Below are positions 32,901 through 44,900 of a stretch of 64,000 nucleotides of DNA, piece by piece (position 1 is the first letter of the stretch; each line of letters starts with the position of its first letter). The notes below the pieces were generated by a model. The model ran no database searches, was not told the origin of the DNA, and saw only the letters and a list, made by a program, of their open reading frames with translations. The stretch comes from Synaphobranchus kaupii (lineage: Eukaryota > Chordata > Actinopteri > Anguilliformes > Synaphobranchidae): assembly GCA_029718625.1 (NCBI GenBank), contig CM056383.1, forward strand, positions 18,004,722-18,068,721, written 5' to 3'. The position numbers and the translations under genes were made by a program.

Positions 32901-35900
32901 TTCAAAAGTGCCCAAATGAGAATTTGAAATGTCAGATTCAATGTGATTTTCGCTGTTCACACTTCCATAAAAAAAATCAGATCTGTGTCACATTTGAGGA
33001 AAAAATCGGATCTGTGCCATTTTTTACCTGCAGTGTGAACGTAGCCATAGAGGGTTATTCATCTACAACGTCTTACTTTGGTATCTTTAGCTAACTTGCC
33101 TGCATTATGCCAAGGAGTCAGAGATATATCGTTCCTCGGTGTAACGCCACTGGCTCTTAGCTTTCATAATCTGTCGAGAGACGGAATGTATGGATAAATT
33201 AGGTAATGTGTGTGAGTCTAGCCCCGTTTGGTCCAGAGAACTGGTAACTTAGCTAGATAGCTAGTTATCGCTATCATTTATGAATAATGTTAGCTAATAA
33301 ATGATAACAATTCTCTCCGGACCAAGTGGAGCTGGGCGCTACAACCAGCTATGTTCAATATACTAACGTCACTGTGTGACTGGGTTTTGCTGTGTATTTG
33401 AATGTATTTAATAGTAGGGGTGTCACGATTCTCCAAATCCGCGATTCGATTTGACTTTCGATTTTAAGGTCACGATTCGATTCGATTTTTTTTCAGCACA
33501 ATTTTTTTTTCCAGCACTATAGTCTAGCTAATGGCTATGCCATTGTTAGACTATCGAGTCTTGATTTGTAAAGAAAAATACTTGTTTCTCAATAAGTAAC
33601 TTTTATTTGAATAATAACAATTATAAATAATAACAAAAATATGAGAATATTTAAACACACCTAAAAGAGCTTTATCAAAACTAGACTCTAGAATAAACAG
33701 TTGAACATTTACCACGCTATTAACAATTTACACATTGGTTTTATGCCCTGACAACGGTCATTTACATTTTCAAATTCTTCTTTAAAAAGATGAGTGTGTT
33801 CACATTCTTTGAACAGTTAAGAGCTTTAACAAACTAATATCTGAAATAATAAACAGTTGAACATGTACCACGCTATTAACTATTTACACGTTTTTTTTCA
33901 TGCCCTGACAACTGTCATTTGAGTTGCCTGTGTCAATGTTTTTTTCCCAGTCAAATCTATTTCTTTGTGGTGCCTGCGAATGTGTCCTGCCATATTTGAC
34001 GTGTTGCCTGAGGTGGCGTATGGTACTCGCGTGTAGCATAGCCGACAAACTGTCGTTATTTTGTCAGTGACGCGTTCGTTGTTTATATAACTCACGGGGA
34101 AGGCAAAATGTTGCCACACCGGTGACTTGCGGGAAGCAGGAGGATTTTCCAGTTCTGTTTCTCCATCTCCGACTCCGGCAGTGGCCATGGTGTGTGGAAA
34201 AGTAATGCAGGCTACCGGTAAGCTAACGTTAACTAGCAGCTGTGTCTTCTTTGAAATATCGTTGTTTTTTTTTCTTCGGACGCACGCCTGCGTGGACGAA
34301 CGAAATGCAGTGGAAGGCGTCAAGTTTCGTTTTGTCGGAAACGCTTACATTAGAGATGGCCAAGTAGGCTACTTTTTTTAAACATTTTACCCATCACATG
34401 AAAGGCTAAGAAGAGCGCGCGGGGGGCGGGGGTGGAGAGAAAAAAAAAACTTGGAGAATCGCGAACCAGCTTGTGATTTCGAAGTTCGGAATCGAACGCT
34501 CATTTCGATCGATTTTCGATTTCGAATCGGTATCGTGACACCCCTATTTAATAGTAACGTTACTTTAGGCAGACAAACAAGCTAAATTAGCTAGGTAACG
34601 TTAGCTCTACCATTCGGTTACATCCCCGGTCCTCTCCTCGGTCACGAAGATGTAGTTGTGAGGAGTAGTGGTGTGTCGTTCGCGAACGAGTCGGCTCTTT
34701 TAGGTGAACGTTGGGAGCCGACTCGCATATCTGAAGAGCCGATTTGTTTTGTAAATGAACACAAGACAAGTGCTTGTGGTCTTGGTGGAACTTTTATTTG
34801 TTTTTTTCTTCAAGTTCCATCTGTAATTTTTTAGGCCAAAAATAAATAAAACCACTATAAGAAAATAACATTAATAATAATTTAAAAACCAGTTTAATTG
34901 TTGGTCAGTTTAATTGTTCTGATGCTGCAGTTTTGCACATAAATTTTCTTATGCATTTATTCATTTTTCTTTAAGACGCAATATTATGTTCTATAGAGTG
35001 TCTATTTTGTTTTGAAATGTTCAACTACGCACTGTGTTTATTGTGCAATTTATTTCAAGACATAAAAATGCCCTACTTTCAATGCACGTGTAATAGCGTC
35101 TTACTGTTTTTACATTTATTTAAATAGTTTTTATAACAAACAAAATGCAAAATAATGTTATTTTTGTAATTAGAAGGTAGAGGAAGATTCTTTTGAACAA
35201 TTTAAGTGATAGATGTGCACAAACACCAATCATAGGTCAAAATATCGCTAACTTTGGCCGATTTTGAAAAACCGGAAATGCTACTGAATGAAGAGCCGTT
35301 TGAGAGCCGAAAGAGCCGGCTCTTATTGGTGAGCTGAGCCAAATGATCTGACTCACTGAAAAGAGCCGGAATGCCCATCACTAGTGAGGAGAGAGCAGGA
35401 AGGGGGCTGAGTTCAGTGGGGGCCTGAGTCAGTTCACCAAGACACACCCTTTCACTCCTTGACCGTATGAATATTCATAATATGACTACGTGCCACCGTC
35501 GTCATATGACCACACCCACTCACGAGTTCCAGTTCAAATTGAAGCGGTAAAAAAGGCCTTAGAAAAGCCTCTGCAGTATCTCTTTAAGGAAAGTACTCAT
35601 TTGTGCCAGTTTTGTGAAAAGCCCTAATGTTTTTTGCATAACCCTTTACGCGTGCCTGCATCTGTGTGTCTGTCTATGTCTGTCTGTCTGTGTGTGTGTT
35701 TATGTTTGTGTGTCAGGAACTCCTGTCTCTGTGTGGAGGGGATCTCAGTTCCGCATTGCCATGGCTCGAGCTGCACACTCTGAACTTCAGCTACAACTCC
35801 ATCAGCTGCTTGGATGAGTCACTGGTGAGTCGCCACTCCCAGCGCCCCAAAGGCCTATTTGTCACGGAGATTAAAGGTTGTGTTTTCTGTGAGCTGCTGT

Positions 35901-38900
35901 AATTCTTTTCAGAAGCTGTGAATTCAAATGATCTCCCAGTAAGCATGCATTCTCTCCGTCTCTGATCTTAACAGAGATTACTAAATGTTCTGAAGTCCTT
36001 GGACCTGAGCCATAACAAAATCCAGAACTGCGGCGACTTTCTGCAGGTAAATTGGAGTGTTAGCAGCATGCATCCATTTTGATGTGAAAATCTCCTGGTC
36101 TCCTGACCTCCCTTGCCCCGTTGTTCTGCAGTGGGATTTCCTACTTATTCAACTAAAGTCAGGAAGTGGGATAACTAGGGGTTTATAGTCTGCAGAATGG
36201 ATGGTGCTATTGGTGATTCAGCACATCGAGAAAAATATTGGTGGTGCTGTCTTTTGGTACTGTTCATCCTTTCCTCTGCTCTTCACACACCACAATGTAT
36301 TACCCAAAATGTAAATGTTAATCCCACATAATCCAGGGTACTCTGTCTCAATTTATCATGACAGGCCCTGAAAGGCATATAGAATAAAGTGCCGTCACAT
36401 GCAAACAAAGGTTCTCTATGTAGTTTTATATTTTAAAATTATTTTTAAAGAAAATTCCTATTACGGAGAAGTACAAAGCAGTACACCATAAAGCAAATGG
36501 CTTGGTCCAAATATATAAATTGTTATACCATAATGGGTATAGGAGCCAGTGCGGTGCATATCTGTCACACATAAAACCGTCCATTCAAAGAGAGGTGTCC
36601 TCTGACGCATTTGTCGTTGCAATAATATTACACCGGGCTGACGGCTGTTATTAATAATTCGGACATGAATAGGATGCTGTTAAATTTTTCCAGACCTCTT
36701 GAGGGCAAACGGAGTGTTTAAAGTTCATATTTATTCTTCTTTCTACAGCCACTCGGTGACTTGCAGCACTTGAACCTGGGGTACAATTTTCTTCAATGGG
36801 TGCCTCTATTGGGGATCAGCTGCAGGGCCACACTTGTCAAACTGGTTCTCAGGAACAACGAGCTGGAAACCATTAACGGTAAGAGGAGAGAGGAGCTTGA
36901 AATGCATGGGATGGCTAAAGGTACCAGGGCACTGCAGACTGAGGGTATAGGGACACTGGAGGCTATCCTAACCCTGACTCATGGCATGGGGTAGGGCGTA
37001 GATGCACACTCTTTATGCTAATGTTCAAGATGTGGAAGATCTGAAGACTAGTCTTATTATGTCTAAGGGTCTAGAAAACTAGAGACTCCTCATGTGGAGG
37101 GCTAGGGTGTTGATGGAGATTCTTCAATGTGAGAGCTGCAATGCAATGTAACCAATTTAGAGCCAGGTAACAAGGTGTAATAGGGCTTGATTAGTTGTAT
37201 CAGGTGTGCTTGAGGTGGAACATGTCAAATACCTGGATCCAGCTGGGGGTGCCCAAGGAGAGGTTTGGGAACCACTGCAGTAGTCTACTCTCATCAGATC
37301 TTAACATGAGTGCCCTGCTGGTTCATTGGAATATTGTTATTGCTGTCCATTTGGAAGAACAAGCACATTTTACCCATATACAGTTGTGTTCAAATAAATA
37401 GCAGTGCGTTAAAAAAAGTGAATAAAGTGCAAATATTTTTGAATAGCTTTTAGTTCCATATTTCAAATGTAGTGGAAACATTACACATTCAATTCCAAAT
37501 CAAAGCATTAACAAATGTTATCAAGTCTGCGTTATTCTTTTACAGGAAGCAAAGAAAAGGAATATTAATCTGTTCAAAAAAATAGCAGTGTCGACATTTT
37601 TCTTTTCAAACTCAAACACTTACTGTATAAACTGAAGAAATTTTTCAAGATTTAACTTCACTTTAAATTACTGAACTAATATTTAGTTGCATAACCATTG
37701 TTTTTGATAACTGCTGCGCATCTGCGTTGCATCGAGTCAACCAACTTCTGGCACCTAGAAACAGGTATTTCAGCCCAGGATGAACGAACTACATTCCACA
37801 GTTCCTGTGAATTTTTGGGTTTTGCTTCAGAAACTGCATTTTTAATGTCACCCCACAAGTTTTCAATGGGGTTGAGGTCGGGGGATTGAGCTGGCCACTG
37901 CATTACCTCAATCCTTTTTGTCTGGAACCAAGATGTTGCTCGCTTACTCGTGTGTTTGGGGTCGTTGTCTTGTTGAAACACCCATTTCAGGGGCATTTTC
38001 TCTTCGGCATATGGCAACATAATCTCTTCAAGTATTTTGATGTATTCAAACTGATCCATGATCCCTGGTATACGATAAATAGGCCCAACACCGTAGTATG
38101 AAAAACATCCGCATACCATGATTTTTGCACTACCATGCTTCACTGTCTTCACAGTGTACTGTGGCTTGAATTCAGTACCCGGGGGTCGTCTGACGTACTG
38201 TCGACGACCACTAGACCCGAAAAGAACAATTTTACTCATCAGTCCACAGAATGTTACGCCATTTATCTTTGGGCCAATCGATGTGTTCCTTGGCAAATTT
38301 TAACCGATTCTGCACATGCCGTTTTTTCAACAATGGTGCTTTACGGGGGCTTCTTGCTGATAGCTTCGATCAAACGTCTTCTGACTGTAACAGCACTTAC
38401 AGGTAATTTTAGATCATCTTTGATCTTTCTGGAGGTGATGATTGGCTGAATCTTTGCCATTCCAACTATTCTTCGATCCGTTTTAACAGTAGTTGCTCGT
38501 TTTCTTCCGCGTGTTTCGGGTTTTTGTTGCCATTTAAAGCATTTGAGATCATTTTAGCTGAGCATCCTATAATTTGCTGCACTTCTTTATACGTTTTCCC
38601 CTCTCCAATCAACTTTTTAATCAAATTACGTTGTTCCTCCGAACAATGTTTGGAACAGCCCATTTTACTTAGCAATTCAGAAGGAAATATGTTTTATAAC
38701 AATGTGTGAAACATTTGCTTCCCTTCTTCCTTAATAAAGGACAATTAATGACACCTGTTTTTTCACAGAATGAATGAATTCTCTAATTAAACTCCACACT
38801 GCTATTATTTTGAACACGCCCCTTTCAATGAATGAGTCAATTACTCAGAACAAGCAGCGTGCATGTCATGACAGTTGGGTCTGTTGTTTTTCTATTACAC

Positions 38901-41900
38901 TACTACATCTACAAGTAAATTATTTGCCATGCAGAAATATCACTACTACTAATAACAGTGGTTCATCAGGTTACTGATGTTGTACTGCTATTTTTTTTAA
39001 CACAACTGTACATGTCACTGGACCTCACCAATGATGAACAAATGATATGGCACAACATGTGTTGGTTATATGAGATGAAGGCAGAAGGTGGCTGTGGTGG
39101 TGGTGTAACCTATATGTGTATTGTAATGTTTCTTGAGCAAGATATTTACATACGTTTGTGTTCACATGCAACACTTTTTGCAGGAGTGGAACAGCTCTCC
39201 TCTCTGCAGCACCTTGACCTGGCCTATAACCTGCTGATGGAACACTCCCAGCTAGCCCCCCTGTCTCTGCTACACAACCTCAGCGTGGTGAGACTAGCAC
39301 TCTTAACAGCACCCTCTTATGGCCACCACCAGCACTGCAGGCCAATGTACTGTCATGTTTTTAACTGGCTAGTGGCTGCCTTAAATTACTTTCTTATTGC
39401 TGGCTCATGGGTTTGAATTCCATTTAGCTTTTTGTTGTGCTAGCTATGCACTATATCTTGCTGTGCATGTATAGTACTGTAGGGTACTTGTATGATACTG
39501 TAGTGTTTACAGGTGTAATGATAATGTAGTGTTCTGGTGGAGTGATACTATAGTGTACAGGTGTAATGATACTGTAGTGTACAGCTGTACTCAATGTAGT
39601 GTAGTGTAGGTGTAATAATACTGTAGTGCTGTGATTGTGTAGTGTTCATGTATGATACTGTAGTGCTGTATGATGATACTAATATTGTAGTGTATGTGTA
39701 CACTAAAGACTAGGGTTGTACATGCAATTATTATACAATGTACAGCTATAATTGTAGTATTGTAGTATTATCTGTGTATATGTTTGAATATTAAATTTAA
39801 ATTACATTTCAGGCATTTAGCAGACACTTATCCAGATCGATCTACACGGGTACATTCTTTACAGACAGTAAATTTATATGGATATACAATTATACATTCA
39901 GATTAAGTACCATGCTTAAGGAAAAACGATATCTGGGAACTGAGAATCAAACCTACTACCGTGGTGTTGCAAGCCTTCCCTAACAATTATGCTACATTGT
40001 AGTTGATTAAACATTTCTGCGAACCCTTGACAAAGGGGATAACAAGAATATAACTTCTGCAACTTGTGCTATCATGTTCAATGCCAGTAGAAGTATTTAC
40101 TATGCCTTCAGGAGGTTGTAATACACAACCATAAATATAGCACTTGAGCCTTCACCATGAAAATGGTTTCTTCTACACCCGCATCTCCTTAAAACTTGAT
40201 TTCACCTTGGACAGTGGATTGTGTTTGAAGGAAAATGCAGTACATAGGGCATAATTATTCATGAGTTATTTTCAGTGTCAGGGCGATGGCTCATCCCTGC
40301 TACCTTGTGATTATCTGTCTGTCCCAGCTCCAACTGGAGGGAAACCCGCTGTACTTCCACAAGAACCACCGTCTTTGTGCTGTGCGCCACATATCCCCAA
40401 AGGCAGCATTCCGGGAAGTGAGTCTCTCAGCCATTTACTGAATGCAGGACGTCAGGTGGTGGCAGTGTGTAATGGGCTAATACTGAATGTGGAGGAGGGT
40501 GCTCGTGATGGACTTTCATGACAGCTGAGGGCTTACAGTCTGACTAGTAGATACACCACCAACAAAACCTTTATTTAGCTAGCTAGTTCACTAAGAACAA
40601 ATATTGTGTGTTGCTGTGGCCCAATTAGGTAGTGGTGGGCATTTGGTCTGAAGAATCGGTTCCGATTCCAAATCAATTTGCTAGCAGCATTGCCATTTTC
40701 GGGTTTATCAGCCGGCTGATTTCACAGTGACTTTGGCTTTTCTCCTAAAGTCGTTTATTGTCGCCGCACAACATCATGGGTTTGGCTTTTTTGGTTGACA
40801 GATTGCGTCACTTGTTTTGGGATTTTAAAAAATGAACCTGAAACCCTACTGCTGGCTAGCTTTATAAAGCTGATGGCTAGGCTACTAGCTAGCATTAGTC
40901 TAATTTTGGCTATTTTTATCTCGCACGTCTTTGCAATTCAAATGTCAATTCTGAATGTGATTAAAGTTTGACCCGGCATTGTCAACTTGTTAAAATTGCC
41001 TACCTTTTAAAATAGGCCTAGCTACTTTAGGATAGCTAGGCCTACCTGTTGCTGATCTGATGTTAGGCTACTCACCATGTTTCCCTGACGCAGGCACTGC
41101 GACCAGCACTGACAGTCAATCCCAAAATTGTCTATCTTGACTCCATTTGCAGACACAATTCTAAACTTTGATTTAAAAAATAATAAAATCAAACGCTTTA
41201 GGATATTTATTAATAGCCTAATGTTTGATTTCCTTGGTCTGGTCTTAAATATTTTTTTCAGAGGCATATCCTAGCCTACTAGGCTACTACAGCAGGAGGT
41301 TTTTTTTATTTGTTTTTAAATCAATGTAACCGTCAACTAAAAAAACACTGGGGGAAATTAAAACACGTGAAACAAGTGACGGACCATAAGCTAAATCCAC
41401 CCCTGGTTGTGTTGCTGTTAGCTACAGGTTATAATTAATATTAACGTGTAGGCTATCAATCATGAAGTTTTACTATTCAGACAATGAAGAAAGACAAATT
41501 TGTGTTTGCGGCAATAGTAGGCTATAGCTACCTAGCTACAGTAGCCTACAAAGGAGCCTAACATAGGCTAGGGCCAGGCATATGTAAAACCTCCCCCGCG
41601 CCCCCACTTAAAAAATGGTTAGCTTATTGCTTTTCTGCACACAACCGAATGACTGATTTGATAGAGCAATCTGTTTCTTTCCAATGTTAGCGGACTAATG
41701 TTAGCAACCACACTTAGGCTACCAAAAAAATTGTGCATTGGTCCCATTTCTTGACAACCTTTCCTTTTTGGAGTTTATTATTTCCATGTTTTGGTCATCA
41801 TAATCGCATATACAGTAGGCCTAGTTGTTTACTTCATTTGTGAAATAGCCTTACTAATATCAAGCTATTATCAATAATAACGTCCCCTAAAATTGTTTAC

Positions 41901-44900
41901 ACGCAGAATCATGATGTAAATTATACCACAATGACATAAATCAGTTGTTTAATAAAACGTAGGCTATTTATTAAGTGTAATGCATAGCTACCAAGCATCT
42001 TTGTGCTAGTTGGATTTCGAGCTTGCGCTGCGTCACGACACGGCAAGCGTCAATTCTCTGTGCTATCCAATAATCTTTTAAAAGTAGCCGGAAGTTGCTT
42101 CTGAGCTCAGTCAGATCACTTTAATCACTGAGTTATAACTCCGTCAGATCACTTTTGCCAAAATGTAGGCTATTTAATTATTACCTCTAGAGCTGCATCT
42201 GCACTCAGACAAGGATAACTTGGAACAAGACGAAGAACCGGAATCGTTACATTCTACAATTTGGAACCGGTTCCTCTGTTCCGCTTTTGGAATCGGTTCC
42301 CTGGAATCGATTTCCGATTCTCGCCCATCACTACAATTAGGTAGATAACTAGATAATGTTATTTTCTTTTAGTCAAGTACGCACCTAACATTATGCAAAT
42401 GTGAGGTCAGTTAATGGAGTCATTACTTTACATTACAATCACCTAGCAGGCGCTTTTATCCTGAGCGACGTAGCTACAGTCGTGGAGAACATTAGTGTTC
42501 CGCTCGGGAATACAAACCACGACACCAAGAAGGCACAGAGGCCCAGTCATAAACTGATCTTAATGTTAACCTAACTAACAACAATTTGTTTTGTTAATTA
42601 AGTTGCATGAAAGAGAAGTGATTTGAAAAGTGTTAAGGAGGTCTTTTATGCTGTATTACGCACTAAAGGCTCTTTCATAGGCTGATGATCAGTTTCTAGA
42701 GTTTAATGAGTACACTGGTCTTTGAGTGCTGGGAAGCATGTTTTAATGGCCGCGGGAGGACAGCTCCTGATAGCAGGGGGTCCCAGGCAGCCTTCTTTTG
42801 GCTCAGGCTGGTTTTAAACGTGAACATATTTCCTTTTCTCTCTTCCCAGCTCAAGCTGGATGGCTGCTTGCTGTTATCATGCGAGTTAGAGGTGAGTGTT
42901 AATTTTAAAAAATTAAAAAAATTAAGGCATTACTTCCCTTCGGACCTGATATTAAGAGCCACAGAGCATTTTCTGTGTTAAATGTGATTTTGAGGGGTTT
43001 TATTTTACCTATAATTCAACCTGTTGTGCAAAGAATATGTATATTATATTTCATCTGTATGATAATGTTTGTTTTTAAATAGTTTTCAAAGTCCAAAAAT
43101 GCGAGATCATGTTGTGTATCGTTAAACACCCCTGTCTACCATGCACACATTCATGATAGATATGGCTGGAATAAAGTTAATATAGAGCCATGCAGTAAAA
43201 TGGTATTAATTCAGGGTTATGTGGTGCATGCTTCACTGATTAGCAATTTAACGTGAAGCAACTTGGCTTCACCTATCTCTTCAAAAAACCTATTATCTAT
43301 GTTTAGGTGTGTAATAATCTGTTTATGTGGGTTACTTACTATGATAACAGGCTAACAAACATCTAAGTGTGGTTTTTGTGAGCATACAGTGCAGTCCGTA
43401 AGTATTTGAAGAATGACACAATTTTTGTTGTTTTGGCTCCATGCTCCAGCACATTGGATTTGAAATGAAACAATGAATATGAATATTAAGAGTGTGGGTA
43501 TTTACATCCATATCAGATGAACTGTGTAGGAATTACAGCTGTTTTTATAGTTCCCCCATTGGGGGACCAAAAGTAATTGGGCAATTGGCTGCTCAGCTGT
43601 TTCTTGTTGTTGCATCATTAGTTCATATACAAGAAAGATAACAAAAGGTCGATGGTTGATTCTACATGTGACATTTGCATTTGAAATCTGTTGCTGTTGT
43701 CCCTCAACATGAGTACCAAAGACGTGTCAATGTCAGCAAAGCAGGCCATCGTGAGGCTGAAAAAGAAGAAGTGTAATGTTCTTGACCAAGTCAATTACCT
43801 AACCTGAATCCAATTGAACACTTGTTTCACCTGCTGAAGACAAGACTGAAGGAAAAAAGGCCCCAGAAACAAACATGTATTGAAGATGGCTGCAGTACAG
43901 GCCTGGCAGAGCATCACTGGGGTAGATACCGAGCAGCTAGTGACATCTATGGGTCGCTGACTTCAGGCAGTCGCTGAATGCAAAGGATTTACAACCAAAT
44001 ACTAAATATGATGACTTTATGATTGTTAACTTCCAAAAACATTTGGTCCCTAAAATGGGGAACTGTGTATAAAAAGGGCTGTAATTCCTACATGGATCAC
44101 CTGATATGTATGAAAATACCCTGAAATTAAAGATGACAATCTTCACATTAACCTCATATTCATTGTTTCATTTCAAATCCACTGCTGGAGTACAGAGCCA
44201 AAACAATAGAAATTGTGTCACTCCAAATACTTACAGACTGCACTGTATGAATCCTCTGAACTCTAGCTGACTGTTCTGGTGAGTGGTTAGCACATTTTAT
44301 CTGAAATGAAGGCATTGCCCCATTTTGAACTGCAGTGTGTGTTGAAAATGGCATAGGTCATGGCGTAGGTCAAGTAAGAGTGCTGTGGTGCATTTTTCTG
44401 CTTTTGTCAAATTTTACTCTCACTTAAAAGCTTTTTTTTGGGAATAGCATTCAGTTTAGGATTTGCGTTAGGATTCGTTTGCATGCCCTTGGATGTTATT
44501 TCTCTGAGATTCCCAGATGGCTGGCTTTGATGTCAATACTGGTGTGTGTGCATTTTCCAGGCTCTGCATAGGCTGGGACAGGTGATTGGCCAGACGGCAC
44601 AGATCATGTACCAGACTGCCATGGTAACAGAGAAGGTCCCCCAGGAGGCGTCCAGCGGGGCAGGGGACATAAGTGACTGTCTATGTCTCAGTGAGCCGGC
44701 AGTGAAACGGCTACAAAGGAAGAAATCCAGGGTAACCCCTCCCCCCACTAAAATTTAAATTCCAATAATGGCATACAATAACAAATCTACCTTTGTTTCA
44801 TACTATAGTAATACCATAAGAAATAGTGGCATACTAATTTACAACATTCACAATTTTTCGTACCGTATTCCGTTCTTTCGCCGTATATAGAAACGGAAGC

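Larger units (their letters stand above)
31382..35583. mobile_element. TTAA-type DNA transposon holding three nested elements
   Basis: It is flanked by TTAA (31378-31381 and 35584-35587). Ends AGTGATACTGCAG and, inverted, AGAGATACTGCAG (one mismatch in 13). TTAA duplication points to the Kolobok or piggyBac superfamilies. Its own sequence is split into 31382-31762, 33047-33406, 34555-34657 and 35392-35583 by insertions. No transposase frame was seen. It fills most of stk11ip intron 4. Confidence 0.8.
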
